A stretch of DNA of 64,000 nt from UBA7985 sp002711265 (GCA_965660945.1 CBFIBS010000002.1:248001-312000); one strand, 5' to 3'. Shown: positions 9,586 through 18,380, counted from the first letter of the stretch. The notes: generated by a model from the letters alone, not told the origin. Program-made: numbers and translations.

Positions 9586-9619
9586 TGGGCTACAAGGTCG
9601 GGTCAGACCTTGTAGCCCA
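9586..9619. terminator. Perfect 14-bp inverted repeat between convergent genes
   Basis: TGGGCTACAAGGTC (9586-9599) and its exact complement GACCTTGTAGCCCA (9606-9619) flank a 6-base loop. The right arm is the coding end of the Lrp-type gene (…MGYKV). The left arm lies in the short gap after the large exported protein. The hairpin sits where two genes converge and could terminate both, although there is no T-tract on either side. Confidence 0.55.
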
Positions 9620-10064
9620 TCCACTTCTTGACCCCGCGCAGAATCAGTTTGGACTCGATTTGGGTTACGCCCGGCATGTGGGCAATCTGCCGATGGACCT
9701 CTTCATAGTGGCTTGTATCGCGGGCTGAGACACGCAGCGAATAATCCGCCCGTCCAGCCATCAGATAGCATTCCAGCACCGATGAATTGTCCCTTGCCGC
9801 GCGTTCGAAGGACTCGAGGTCTTCCTCCGCCTGCGAGACCAGCGACACGTCGACAATGAAATGCAAATCCAGCCCCAGCATCTTCGGACTGAGACGGGCG
9901 GCGTAGCCCTCGATCACCCCGGCCTTCTGCAGCTGCAGCACCCGGCGGTGACAGGCCGATGACGACAGCCCAACGCGCTCGCCCAGTTCCGCCATCGACA
10001 TCCGGCTGTCGCGCTGCAAAGCCGTCAGAATCGCGCGGTCGATGCTGTCCAGTTCGGCTGTCAT
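9603..10064 (-). CDS. Lrp/AsnC family transcriptional regulator
   Basis: A 153-residue DNA-binding regulator of the feast/famine family. The N-terminal winged helix contains LGERVGLSSSACHRRV (about residues 23-38). The C-terminal RAM ligand-binding domain includes ECYLMAGRADYSLRV. The ATG at 10062-10064 is preferred to a GTG eight codons upstream because GGGAG lies at a suitable distance. The next genes on the same strand are transporters (TauE-type and EamA-type); an amino-acid-linked role is typical for the family, but the target cannot be read here. The last codons form one arm of the inverted repeat at 9586-9619. Confidence 0.9.
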   Translation of the reverse strand: MTAELDSIDRAILTALQRDSRMSMAELGERVGLSSSACHRRVLQLQKAGVIEGYAARLSPKMLGLDLHFIVDVSLVSQAEEDLESFERAARDNSSVLECYLMAGRADYSLRVSARDTSHYEEVHRQIAHMPGVTQIESKLILRGVKKWMGYKV

Positions 10065-10152
10065 CCCATCGTCTCCCTGTTTTCTCACTGATAGTCGCAG
10101 ATTTTCCCGCGAAAAAGCAAGGCGGAGGGCCAGAAATGCACCGTAATCTGGT

Positions 10153-10992
10153 TCAGGCGGCGAAAGCCTTCCAGAACGTCCGCAGCGCGACGACGATCAG
10201 GAACAGGCTGAACAGTCGTTTGGTCAGCCTCCCGTCGAGGCGGTGGGTCAGCCGCGCGCCGATCGGCGCCATGTAGATGGTGAAGGGAATCATCAGCGCC
10301 AGTGCGATCAGATTGACGTACCCCAGCGACAGCGGCGGCAAGCCGTCCTTGGTCCAGCCGATGATCATGAAGCCTGCTGTCGCCGGGATCGAAATGATCA
10401 CCCCCACCCCGGCCGAGGTCGCAATCGCCCGCTTGATATCGACCCCGCAGAGCGACATGAACACGTTGTTGGTGACGCCCCCGCCAATGCCCATCAGCGT
10501 GGAGGTGCTGCCGATGAAAAGTCCAGCCGCCTGCGGCAACGGGGCACCGGGCAGCGTCGAGCGCAGGGTCAGATCGGGCGAGGCGAAGAACTGATACAGG
10601 CCGACCACCAGCGCGATCACGCCGAACACCAGCATCAGCCCGCTGGCGTCGAGCACCCGCGCCAGCCCGAGACCGCCGATCACGCCAATGACAATGAAAG
10701 GCAGGTACTGCCGCAGCAGCCCCATCTCGATCTTGCCCGATCGATAGTGGGTGCGGGCCGAGACCAGCGAGGTCGGGATGATGATGGCGAGCGACGTGCC
10801 CACGGCAATGTGCTGCGCGTGGATCGGGTCGGAACCTCGCAGGCCAAGGCCGAACAGTTCCGTCAGGATCGGCACCATGACGATCCCGCCACCGACCCCG
10901 AACAGCCCAGCGATGAATCCTGCGACCACGGCACCGCCGGTCAGAACAGCGGCGAAAAACAGAATGTCTGAGAGCGGGATATCAAGAAACAC
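10153..10992 (-). CDS. TauE/SafE family membrane permease
   Basis: A 279-residue inner-membrane protein of the TauE/SafE family (sulfite, sulfonate or other small organic anion export or import). It has about eight hydrophobic segments and the duplicated signature GLFGVGGGIVMVP near residue 30 and GIGGGVTNNVFM near residue 170. The start is GTG at 10992, preceded by GAGGA at good spacing. The substrate cannot be assigned. The Lrp-type gene lies downstream on the same strand, 88 bp away. Confidence 0.88.
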   Translation of the reverse strand: MFLDIPLSDILFFAAVLTGGAVVAGFIAGLFGVGGGIVMVPILTELFGLGLRGSDPIHAQHIAVGTSLAIIIPTSLVSARTHYRSGKIEMGLLRQYLPFIVIGVIGGLGLARVLDASGLMLVFGVIALVVGLYQFFASPDLTLRSTLPGAPLPQAAGLFIGSTSTLMGIGGGVTNNVFMSLCGVDIKRAIATSAGVGVIISIPATAGFMIIGWTKDGLPPLSLGYVNLIALALMIPFTIYMAPIGARLTHRLDGRLTKRLFSLFLIVVALRTFWKAFAA

Positions 10993-11094
10993 GGCACTGT
11001 CCTCGGGCCAAAACCGGCTGCATGCCGCCCGGGACGGGCGACCTGCGGTTAGCGATAGGCCAGAGCAGCCACGCTTGCCAAGCGTCGCCGGGGC

Positions 11095-12069
11095 TTACCT
11101 GACCCGCCGTGGACGGAACAGGCGCTGCACCAGCGACTGACGGCGTTCACCTTCGCGGTAGAGCACGAACAGACCCGAACTGACGATGATGGCAATCCCG
11201 ACCAGCGTCAGGGCATCCGGTACCTGCCGGAACAGCAGGAGGCCCCAGAGTAGGTTGTAGCCCAGCAAGCAGTACTCGAACGGCGCTGCAAAGGAGGGTT
11301 CGAGATTGCGGTAGGCCGCGGTCAGCATGATGAAGCCAATGGCCGAACCCAGCCCGATCCCGACCATGATCAGCACGTCTGCCCGGCTCGGCCAGACCCA
11401 GGCCTTGAGCAGCACTTCAAGGCCTTCGGGCGCGTGATCGACTGCCCAACCCTCACCGAAGATCGCCCAGAACAGCGCCCCGATGATCAGGTTCATGATC
11501 ACAAAGGTTACGGACTGCACGGTCGTTGATTCGGTCCGGCCGAGCCAGTTGGTCATAAGCGCCGACAGGGCATAGAAAAACGCCGACGCGACCGCCATCA
11601 GCGCGGGCAGCAGCGGGATCTCGCCGACCCCGGGCTTAACGATAAAGACCACGCCGACCAGACCGATGATCACCCCGGTCAGGCGCCGCCAGCCGATCGG
11701 CACCCGGGTCGTCACCCAGCTGAGGAAAGTAATGAACAGCGGTGCGGTAAAGTACAGCGACGTCGCCTGCGCAAAGTCGAGCCCCGCGAGCGCCAGATAG
11801 TAAGCCGTGTAGGACAGCGACAGCAGGCCACCGCGCAAGAACAGCTGCCAGAACTTGGTGATCTGCATGTTCTTGCCCTGGTCAAAGGCAAAGCTGAGCA
11901 GGATCAACGGCCAGATGTTCACCAGACTGCGCACAAACACGATTTCGTGCACGGGATAGCGCTTGGTGAGATCGGAGATCAGCACATCCTGAATGGAAAA
12001 CAAAAACAGCCCCCCCAGCAGCATCAGCAGGGGGACGGTCGGCCGGTTTGCGCTGGCCGTGCTTGTCAT
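11095..12069 (-). CDS. EamA family (DMT superfamily) transporter
   Basis: A 324-residue inner-membrane protein with about ten hydrophobic helices arranged as two EamA repeats, as in drug/metabolite exporters of the RhaT/YdcZ type. The ATG at 12067-12069 (MTSTASANRP) is chosen over an upstream GTG/ATG extension because GGGAG lies about eight bases before it and because the extra 23 residues would be a His/Pro-rich non-membrane stretch. The substrate is unknown. It stands between the regulator of isocitrate lyase and the TauE-type permease, all on the minus strand. Confidence 0.87.
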   Translation of the reverse strand: MTSTASANRPTVPLLMLLGGLFLFSIQDVLISDLTKRYPVHEIVFVRSLVNIWPLILLSFAFDQGKNMQITKFWQLFLRGGLLSLSYTAYYLALAGLDFAQATSLYFTAPLFITFLSWVTTRVPIGWRRLTGVIIGLVGVVFIVKPGVGEIPLLPALMAVASAFFYALSALMTNWLGRTESTTVQSVTFVIMNLIIGALFWAIFGEGWAVDHAPEGLEVLLKAWVWPSRADVLIMVGIGLGSAIGFIMLTAAYRNLEPSFAAPFEYCLLGYNLLWGLLLFRQVPDALTLVGIAIIVSSGLFVLYREGERRQSLVQRLFRPRRVR

Positions 12070-12274
12070 GACCACAACTCCCGCAAGACGCCCCCTGTGG
12101 TGGTGGGGATAGGGCGTCAGTTGAGAACCGCAGAACACGCCTGTTTAAACGCACGGTGGGACCGGGCAGCAGGATGAGTTCTGCCCCGCCCAATGCGGGC
12201 TTTCGATGCGCGAAGCTGTTGCATAAGCGACTGCGCCACCCCGAAGGCGACGCGGTTTCCATGCATGCAGAAAT

Positions 12275-13636
12275 TTAACGGATCGCGGTCGAGGCCGGAA
12301 AGGCGCGGTGCTCGCATCGCGGCCGGGGGCAGAGGCGGCAGTTGGTACCGATGGGGCCGGGTTCCTGCGCGTCGAGCCCATCGGCGTAGACCACCTGCTC
12401 GGCGAACTCGTAGGAACAGCCCAGCACCACGGTCAAGCGCCGTTGGGAGCGCCCCGCCTGCGGCACACCCTTTCTGATCGACTTGGCCACCGACAGAAAG
12501 GTCCCACCGTCGGGCAGTTGCACCTTATCGACGCCAAGGTTTCCCGGGTGCTGACCCGCGTTGACCACCGACCATGCCGGGCAGGTGCCGCCGTATCGTG
12601 AGATCGAAAACCCACCGGCGCTGAACCGCTTGGAAACGTTACCCGCCGCATCCATGCGCAGCATGAAGAAGGGCACCGCGCGCGTCCCGGGTCGCTGGAG
12701 CGAGGTTAGCCGGTGTACAACCTGCTCGAAACTGGCGCCGAAGCGGGCCTGTAGAATGTCGAGGTCGTGGCGGGTTTCCAGCGCAGCCTCCGAGAAGCGG
12801 GCGTAGGGCATCATCACTGCAGCCGCGAAGTAACTCTTGAGCGCGGTCAGCATCATCGCGGCGCTGCTTGGCTGCCGGATTCCCATGGCTTCGACCAGCG
12901 CCAGCATCTCATCGCGCAAGCTGAGTTCAGCCACTGTCAGCCCCAGTGCAAAGACGCGGCTTTCCGGCGGCGCCAGCTCGTTGAAGATCAGCCGCTTGCC
13001 GTGCAGGTCGTGACGGAAGGCGGCAGTCTCCATCACGCGCGCCGGCATAGTACGGACGACATGACCATGGGCCTCGGCAAGGTGGCGGCTGAGGTCGGCT
13101 TCAAGGTGGCTCTGCCGCAAACCGGCGTCGTTGGAGAGGGCTTCGGCTGCTGTTTCCAGCTGGGGAAAGTGGTTGTGGCGGTCTTCGAGCGCGTCGAGCA
13201 GTTCATCGACCTCGCTCGGCCGCCCGAGCAGCGTGCCGGGTACAGTGGCGGCGTCGGGCTGGCCGGAATTGCCGGCCTGAAAACGGGCGTAGAGCAGCTG
13301 CAGGGCGTCGGCGACCATGGGCACGCGCTCGACCGCCTCGCGCAGGTCCTGCCGCGTCAGATCTAGTTCCGCGAACAGGGGGTCGGACAGCACCTCGCGC
13401 AGACGGCCGGACTGGGCTTCGCTGTCATCGAGGGCGAATTCCTGAATATTGACCCCGAAGGCGTCGCCCAGCCGCAGCAGAACGTTGACCGTAATCGGCC
13501 GCTGGTTGTGCTCGATCAGGTTCAGGTAAGCGGCCGAAATTCCCAGATCGTGGGCCATCTGGGCCTGTGTCACGCCTTCCTCGCGGCGGAGGCGGCGTAG
13601 CTTGTGACCGATGAAGAGTTTGCGTTCTGCTGCCAT
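12275..13636 (-). CDS. XRE-type short-chain fatty acyl regulator (ScfR/RamB-like)
   Basis: A 453-residue DNA-binding regulator. The N-terminus is an XRE helix-turn-helix (KLRRLRREEGVTQAQMAHDL, then ISAAYLNLIEHNQRP). The middle is the region that in this family carries an IrrE/ImmA-like fold, although I see no HExxH zinc motif. The C-terminal domain ends with a cysteine-rich motif NCRLCPRPRCEHRAFP. RamB and its relatives control acetate, propionate and glyoxylate-shunt genes in response to acyl-CoA status. Here the gene is divergent from isocitrate lyase, which fits that role. A GGTGGAG ribosome site precedes the ATG. A 16-bp palindrome lies 49 bp upstream, suggesting autoregulation. Confidence 0.9.
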   Translation of the reverse strand: MAAERKLFIGHKLRRLRREEGVTQAQMAHDLGISAAYLNLIEHNQRPITVNVLLRLGDAFGVNIQEFALDDSEAQSGRLREVLSDPLFAELDLTRQDLREAVERVPMVADALQLLYARFQAGNSGQPDAATVPGTLLGRPSEVDELLDALEDRHNHFPQLETAAEALSNDAGLRQSHLEADLSRHLAEAHGHVVRTMPARVMETAAFRHDLHGKRLIFNELAPPESRVFALGLTVAELSLRDEMLALVEAMGIRQPSSAAMMLTALKSYFAAAVMMPYARFSEAALETRHDLDILQARFGASFEQVVHRLTSLQRPGTRAVPFFMLRMDAAGNVSKRFSAGGFSISRYGGTCPAWSVVNAGQHPGNLGVDKVQLPDGGTFLSVAKSIRKGVPQAGRSQRRLTVVLGCSYEFAEQVVYADGLDAQEPGPIGTNCRLCPRPRCEHRAFPASTAIR

Positions 13637-13673
13637 GGCTCCACCCCGAATAGATAATTCTTAACATGCCTTC

Positions 13674-13700
13674 ACAATATTTGTTTGTAAATATTTACAA
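13674..13700. promoter_or_regulatory. Probable operator of the ScfR-type regulator
   Basis: TTGTAAATATTTACAA at 13685-13700 is a perfect 16-bp palindrome, directly next to a degenerate copy ACAATATTTGT at 13674-13684. It is 49 bp upstream of the regulator start and 179 bp upstream of aceA, in an A+T-rich island. Regulators of this family bind dyad sites in such positions. That this is the operator is inference. Confidence 0.6.
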
Positions 13701-13878
13701 TCTTACTCGACCACGCCAGACGGTCGCACCCTGCCTTGGCACTATGGCATCGGAAACAACGCGGAACCGCCGCGGACCGGGGCTCAGAACCCCGCCATAC
13801 TTTGCCCCTCAATCCGACCACCATGTCGATCAAGATCCACGACCCTGATTACCGCGACCCAGACAAAGGAAACGCATC

Positions 13879-15204
13879 ATGAGCACGACCCGCCAGCAGC
13901 AGATCACCGACCTCCAGCAGGAGTGGGCCTCCAAACCGCGCTGGGCCAACGTCAAACGCGGTTACACCGCCGAAGACGTGGTGCGGCTGCGCGGGTCCGT
14001 GCAGCGCGAAAACACCCTCGCCCGCAACGGCGCCCGGAAGCTCTGGGACATGGTCAACCGCGACGGCGATGATCAGGCCGTTCGCTGCCTCGGCGCCCTG
14101 ACCGGGGGTCAGGCGGTGCAGCAGGCCAAGGCGGGGATCGAAGCCATTTACCTCTCCGGCTGGCAAGTTGCCGCCGACGCCAACACCGCGCCGACCATGT
14201 ACCCCGACCAGTCGCTGTACCCGGTAAATTCGGTTCCGGCCGTGGTCGAGCGGATCAATAACGCCTTCATCCGCGCCGATGAAATCCAATGGGCCAAGGG
14301 TATGAGCCCGGAAGACGAGGGCGGTATTGACTACTTCCTTCCCATTGTTGCCGACGCAGAGGCTGGCTTTGGCGGCGTCCTTAACGCCTTTGAGCTGGCT
14401 AAAGGCCTGATTTCCGCCGGCGCTGCCGGGGTCCACTTCGAGGACCAACTGGCGTCGGTAAAAAAGTGCGGTCACATGGGCGGCAAGGTGCTCGTTCCAA
14501 CCCAGGAAGCCGTGCAAAAGCTGATCTCGGCACGTCTTGCCTCCGACGTGCTGGGAACGGACACGATCATTCTGGCGCGGACAGACGCCAATGCCGCCAA
14601 CCTGATCACCTCTGACGTTGACCCCTACGACGCACCCTTCGTCACCGGCGAGCGCACGTCTGAGGGCTTCTTCGTCACCAACCCTGGGCTGGATCAGGCG
14701 ATTGCCCGCGGCCTCGCGTACGCCCCCTATGCCGATTTGATCTGGTGTGAGACCGCGACGCCCGACCTCGACGAAGCCCGCCGTTTTGCCGAGGCGATCA
14801 AGAAGGAATATCCGGACCAGCTGCTGTCCTACAACTGCTCGCCGTCCTTCAACTGGAAGCGCAACCTCGACGACGCGACCATTGCCAAGTTCCAGACCGA
14901 GCTGGCGGCCATGGGCTACCGCTACCAGTTCATCACGCTCGCCGGCATCCACGCCATGTGGAATTCGATGTTCCGGCTGGCCAACGACTACGCCGCGCGC
15001 GGCATGTCGGCCTACGTCGAACTGCAGGAGCAGGAATTTGCCGACGCCGACCGGGGCTACACCTTCGTTTCGCACCAGCAGGAAGTCGGCGCCGGATACT
15101 TCGACGATGTCACCACGACGATCCAGGGCGGTACGTCCTCAGTGACCGCGCTGACCGGCTCGACCGAGGAAGAGCAATTCAACGTCCGCGCCGCGGCGTC
15201 CTGA
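13879..15204 (+). CDS. aceA: Isocitrate lyase
   Basis: First enzyme of the glyoxylate shunt: splits isocitrate to succinate and glyoxylate in the cytoplasm, needed for growth on acetate or fatty acids. The 441-residue length suits the bacterial type. The catalytic motif KKCGHMGGKVLVP and the phosphate/Mg-site strands PIVADAEAGFGG are present, as is NCSPSFNW near the C-terminal third. AAAGGAAACG precedes the ATG. The long upstream gap (242 bp) contains the palindrome shared with the ScfR-type regulator. A hairpin and a DUF4170 gene follow. Confidence 0.98.
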   Translation: MSTTRQQQITDLQQEWASKPRWANVKRGYTAEDVVRLRGSVQRENTLARNGARKLWDMVNRDGDDQAVRCLGALTGGQAVQQAKAGIEAIYLSGWQVAADANTAPTMYPDQSLYPVNSVPAVVERINNAFIRADEIQWAKGMSPEDEGGIDYFLPIVADAEAGFGGVLNAFELAKGLISAGAAGVHFEDQLASVKKCGHMGGKVLVPTQEAVQKLISARLASDVLGTDTIILARTDANAANLITSDVDPYDAPFVTGERTSEGFFVTNPGLDQAIARGLAYAPYADLIWCETATPDLDEARRFAEAIKKEYPDQLLSYNCSPSFNWKRNLDDATIAKFQTELAAMGYRYQFITLAGIHAMWNSMFRLANDYAARGMSAYVELQEQEFADADRGYTFVSHQQEVGAGYFDDVTTTIQGGTSSVTALTGSTEEEQFNVRAAAS

Positions 15205-15222
15205 TCACCCCCGCCGCGCCCC

Positions 15223-15244
15223 GCCCGATCCTTTGGGATCGGGC
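15223..15244 (+). terminator. Stem-loop after isocitrate lyase
   Basis: GCCCGATCC (15223-15231), loop TTTG, GGATCGGGC (15236-15244): a perfect 9-bp stem just after the aceA stop. No run of T follows, so it may be a weak terminator or an mRNA 3'-stabilising hairpin that lowers expression of the DUF4170 gene relative to aceA. Confidence 0.55.
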
Positions 15245-15280
15245 TCAAGGCCCCACCCTATGAGTACTGGAGACCAGACC

Positions 15281-15547
15281 ATGCAAGCACCTGCTGCAAA
15301 CCGGCCTCAACCCGAGGCTCAGACCGACAAGACCTTTTTCTACGTCATTGGCGGTGAGTTTACCGACACCTCGTTCGAAGAAGTCCTGACCCGCTCCAAC
15401 CAGATCCACGGGCCGTTCCGGTCCCACGATGAAGCCATGAGCAAGTGGCGCTCCCTGTCGTTCCAGTCCACGGGCAACGCACAGGTTCGCTACGAGATCG
15501 CGGAAGTGGCCCACCGCATGGACCGCCGCACCATCCTGCTCGGCTGA
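15281..15547 (+). CDS. DUF4170 domain protein
   Basis: A small 88-residue protein matching the alphaproteobacterial DUF4170 family as I recall it (TFFYVIGGEFTDTSFEE, then GPFRSHDEAMSKWR). No catalytic motif or signal peptide is visible; likely cytoplasmic. The ATG at 15281 is preferred because GGAGA lies eight bases before it; an ATG at 15260 is also in frame. It follows aceA in the same direction, 76 bp away, separated by a hairpin, and may be co-transcribed. Function unknown. Confidence 0.8.
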   Translation: MQAPAANRPQPEAQTDKTFFYVIGGEFTDTSFEEVLTRSNQIHGPFRSHDEAMSKWRSLSFQSTGNAQVRYEIAEVAHRMDRRTILLG

Positions 15548-15567
15548 TCAGGGCGGCCACGGGAGTC

Positions 15568-15594
15568 TGACTGACCCTCCATCTCCGTCAGTCA
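15568..15594. terminator. Inverted repeat between convergent genes
   Basis: TGACTGAC (15568-15575) and GTCAGTCA (15587-15594) form an 8-bp stem with an 11-base loop. A second small stem CTGAG/CTCAG lies at 15609-15621. Both are in the gap between the DUF4170 gene and the convergent glycosyltransferase. No T-tract; a terminator role is only plausible. Confidence 0.4.
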
Positions 15595-15617
15595 CGCCGG
15601 CGACGAGGCTGAGACCC

Positions 15618-16661
15618 TCAGTCTTCGTTGCCGGTCACCGAGGTCCGTTCGAGGGCGTCGAGGAAGGTCTGGGTCGCTGCATCCCACGAGAAGCCTTCCG
15701 CATAGGTCCGCGCTGCTTCCGATGACAGCTCCAGCGACCGCAGGCAGGCTGCCTGCAAATCCTCGCTCAGCGTGCCGACCGCAGGGTCGGTGATCACGTC
15801 CTTCGGGCCGGTGACTGGATAGGCCGCGACCGGCGTTCCAGCCGCGCAGGCCTCCAGCAGGACCAGTCCGAAGGTATCGGTTTTCGAAGGAAACACGAAC
15901 ACGTCCGAGTCCGCGTAGGCCCCGGCGAGCTCGTCACCGTGCAGCGGGCCGGTGAACACGGCGTCGGTGTACTTGGCCTTGAGCGAATCATAGGATGGCC
16001 CGGAGCCTACGATCATTTTCGTCCCCGGCAGATCGAGCTGCAGGAAGCTCTCGATATTCTTCTCCACCGCGACCCGGCCAACATAGACGAACACCGGGCG
16101 CTGCAGGTCCGCGACGTGCGTCGACGGCTTCTTGGACGGGTGGAACAGCTCCAGATCGACCCCGCGCGGCCACAGGTGGGTGTGCTTGATGCCGAAGCCG
16201 GCCAGCTCGTCAGCCATGCCCTGATTGGTCACAAGCACCCGCTGCGCAGGGCGGTGAAACCACTCCAGCCAGCGCCAGAACCAGCGCGCGGGAATGCCCG
16301 TGCGCTCGTTGATGTACTCGGCGAGCTTGGTGTGGAAGGAGGTGGTGAAGGGGATCTTGTTGCGCTGGCAGAAGGCCCGCGCGGCCATGCCCAGCGGGCC
16401 TTCGGTGGCCACATGGATGGCGTCGATCGCACCCTTTTCCCGGATAATGGCCTTGATCCGGCGGCTGACAGCACCTGGCCAGAACAGCGCCAGCCCGATT
16501 TCCTTGTACATCGGCATGGGCATATTGATCCGGAACTGGTCCGGGGTGATGCGGCTGAAGGTGTGACCCTTGTCCTCGACGATAGCCCGGGTGGTGTCGA
16601 GCGTCCGAACCACGCCGTTGATCTGCGGATGCCAGGCATCACTCACCAGAAGAATGTGCAT
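15618..16661 (-). CDS. Glycosyltransferase family 4 (GT-B fold)
   Basis: A 347-residue glycosyltransferase. The N-terminal Rossmann domain begins MHILLVSDAWHPQINGVVRT, typical of lipid glycosyltransferases related to MgtA and to glucuronosyl/mannosyl-diacylglycerol synthases. The C-terminal domain has FVYVGRVAVEKNIE and the nucleotide-sugar EX7E-type region (KTDTFGLVLLEACAAGTPVAAYPV). It overlaps the upstream phosphoesterase gene by one base (TGATG), so the pair is co-translated. In other alphaproteobacteria the same pair makes membrane glycolipids; the acceptor here is inferred to be a lipid, but donor and acceptor are not proven. Confidence 0.88.
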   Translation of the reverse strand: MHILLVSDAWHPQINGVVRTLDTTRAIVEDKGHTFSRITPDQFRINMPMPMYKEIGLALFWPGAVSRRIKAIIREKGAIDAIHVATEGPLGMAARAFCQRNKIPFTTSFHTKLAEYINERTGIPARWFWRWLEWFHRPAQRVLVTNQGMADELAGFGIKHTHLWPRGVDLELFHPSKKPSTHVADLQRPVFVYVGRVAVEKNIESFLQLDLPGTKMIVGSGPSYDSLKAKYTDAVFTGPLHGDELAGAYADSDVFVFPSKTDTFGLVLLEACAAGTPVAAYPVTGPKDVITDPAVGTLSEDLQAACLRSLELSSEAARTYAEGFSWDAATQTFLDALERTSVTGNED

Positions 16662-17431
16662 CAGCCGACGCGCTCCTTTTGTTCAAGCAGGCCCTCGTCG
16701 GACCAGTACAGCAGGCTCAGTTGCCCATCCGCGTCCTCGACCAGCGCCGTGCACGACTCAACCCAGTCCCCGCAGTTAGCGTAGGTAAACCCGCCCTTTG
16801 TGTTCAGCGCGGGGCGGTGAATGTGCCCGGCGACCGCGCCGACGGCGTCGCGTTCGGTCGCTTCCCGGCGCAGGCCGCGTTCGAAGGCGCCCTGGGGCTG
16901 GAAGATTCGCTTGGACAGGCTCTTGGCCTGCGCGGGCAGATTGTTGGCCCAGTCCAGACCCGGCACCCGCGAAACCTGCCGCATCCCGGCTGTATAGTAT
17001 TCGTAAATCAGGTGTCCGAACTTCGACAGCCAGGTCATGTTGTTCGTGACGACATCAAACTGATCGCCGTGGGTGACGTAGAACCGGCGTCCGTCCGCGA
17101 GGGTGAGCGTATCGCTGAGCCGCAGCTCGACCCCGGCAAATCGTTCGACCGGCAGCACCCCGCGCACCATGTCGTCATGGTTGCCAGGGATGTAGACCAC
17201 ACGCGTCCCATTCTTAACCTGAGCAAAGATAGCTTCCAGCACCTGCTCGTCAGTATCGGTCCAGACCCAGTGCCGCTGCAGCGCCCAGCCGTCGACGATG
17301 TCGCCGACAAGGTATAGCGTCTCGCACGAGAGGCCACGTAGGAACGTCAGCAGCGTCGCGCTGCGAACCCCCGTCATGCCCAGATGCGTGTCCGAAATGA
17401 ACACGGTGCGATATGCCGTCGTGGCCGTCAT
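16661..17431 (-). CDS. Calcineurin-like phosphoesterase, UDP-2,3-diacylglucosamine diphosphatase-like
   Basis: A 256-residue metallophosphoesterase. Metal-binding motifs appear in order: SDTHLG (about residues 13-18), GDIVDGW (about 42-48), GNHDD (about 81-85), THGDQFD and AGHIHRP. These match LpxH-like enzymes, but the closest neighbourhood pattern (phosphoesterase followed by a GT4 glycosyltransferase) belongs to alphaproteobacterial genes of the membrane-glycolipid type, so a role in lipid A synthesis is not certain. Ends in one-base overlap with the glycosyltransferase. Divergent from the HpcH/HpaI aldolase gene. Confidence 0.87.
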   Translation of the reverse strand: MTATTAYRTVFISDTHLGMTGVRSATLLTFLRGLSCETLYLVGDIVDGWALQRHWVWTDTDEQVLEAIFAQVKNGTRVVYIPGNHDDMVRGVLPVERFAGVELRLSDTLTLADGRRFYVTHGDQFDVVTNNMTWLSKFGHLIYEYYTAGMRQVSRVPGLDWANNLPAQAKSLSKRIFQPQGAFERGLRREATERDAVGAVAGHIHRPALNTKGGFTYANCGDWVESCTALVEDADGQLSLLYWSDEGLLEQKERVG

Positions 17432-17591
17432 GCTGGTCCGATTGCTCGTGATATTCCCTGTTGCAGCCCTTGTAGGGGTCGGCTTTGGCCAATCCTAGGT
17501 CAAAAAAAGCAAGTCCGAACTGCTGAGGGTGATCGACAAGCAGCGTGGGCTGGCTAAACTCGCGCCGGAACAGGTGCAGGAGGACAGGCCC

Positions 17592-18380
17592 ATGCGGCCC
17601 AACAAAATTCGGGAAATCTGGAAATCGGGTGGCGTGGTCGCAAACGGCTGGCTGGCGACACCCGCCGCCTTTACGGCCGAGGTCATGGCGCACTGCGGCT
17701 GGGACAGCATCACCGTGGACATGCAGCACGGGCTGATGGACTACCAGATTGCGGTTTCGCAGTTTCAGGCGATCTCGACCACCGACGTGGTGCCCTTCGT
17801 GCGCGTGCCGTGGCTGGATGCCGGGATGATCATGAAGGTGCTGGACGCCGGCGCCTACGGCGTCATCTGCCCTATGATCAACAACGGTGACGATGCCCGC
17901 CAGTTCGTGCACTACGCCTCCTACCCCCCGCTGGGCACACGCTCGTTCGGGCCGATCCGCGCCTCGATCTACGGCGGCAGCGACTACACCGACAAGGCCA
18001 ACGACGAAATCATCCGCATGGCCATGGTCGAAACAGCGGAAGGCCTCGACCGGGTCGAGGAAATCGTTGGCACCGAGGGCATCGACGCGATCTACGTCGG
18101 CCCCAATGATCTTGCCAATGCGCTGGGGCAGCGCCCGAGGCTGGACACGGAAAACGAGGTGGTGCTCAAGGCCTTTGAGAAGATCATCGCCGCCTGCCGC
18201 GCCGCCGGAAAGCCGGTGGGCCTGCACAACGGCACCGCCCCTTACGCTTTACGGATGATCGAAATGGGCTTCCAGTTCGTCACCGTGCAGTCCGACGCCG
18301 GGATCCTACGCAACGCTGCCACCGCGATCGTTGCCGAGATCAAGGGCGGGGCCGCGAAGATCGACACGTCTTCGTACTGA
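17592..18380 (+). CDS. HpcH/HpaI family aldolase
   Basis: A 262-residue class II pyruvate-type aldolase of the HpcH/HpaI/citrate-lyase-beta family, cytoplasmic. The signature TVDMQHGLMDY near residue 38 corresponds to the catalytic-base and metal-binding part, and GPNDLANALG to the later phosphate-loop-like region. Such enzymes cleave 4-hydroxy-2-oxoheptanedioate, 2-keto-3-deoxy-rhamnonate or similar compounds; the substrate cannot be read here. The ATG at 17592 follows AGGAGG at ideal spacing. It is a single gene with no other catabolic genes next to it; the ring-cleavage cluster of this window is 43 kb away. Confidence 0.87.
   Translation: MRPNKIREIWKSGGVVANGWLATPAAFTAEVMAHCGWDSITVDMQHGLMDYQIAVSQFQAISTTDVVPFVRVPWLDAGMIMKVLDAGAYGVICPMINNGDDARQFVHYASYPPLGTRSFGPIRASIYGGSDYTDKANDEIIRMAMVETAEGLDRVEEIVGTEGIDAIYVGPNDLANALGQRPRLDTENEVVLKAFEKIIAACRAAGKPVGLHNGTAPYALRMIEMGFQFVTVQSDAGILRNAATAIVAEIKGGAAKIDTSSY

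Noticed and set aside
13849..15075. 408-codon minus-strand frame opposite aceA
   Set aside because: Antisense of isocitrate lyase; no start signal, no motif.
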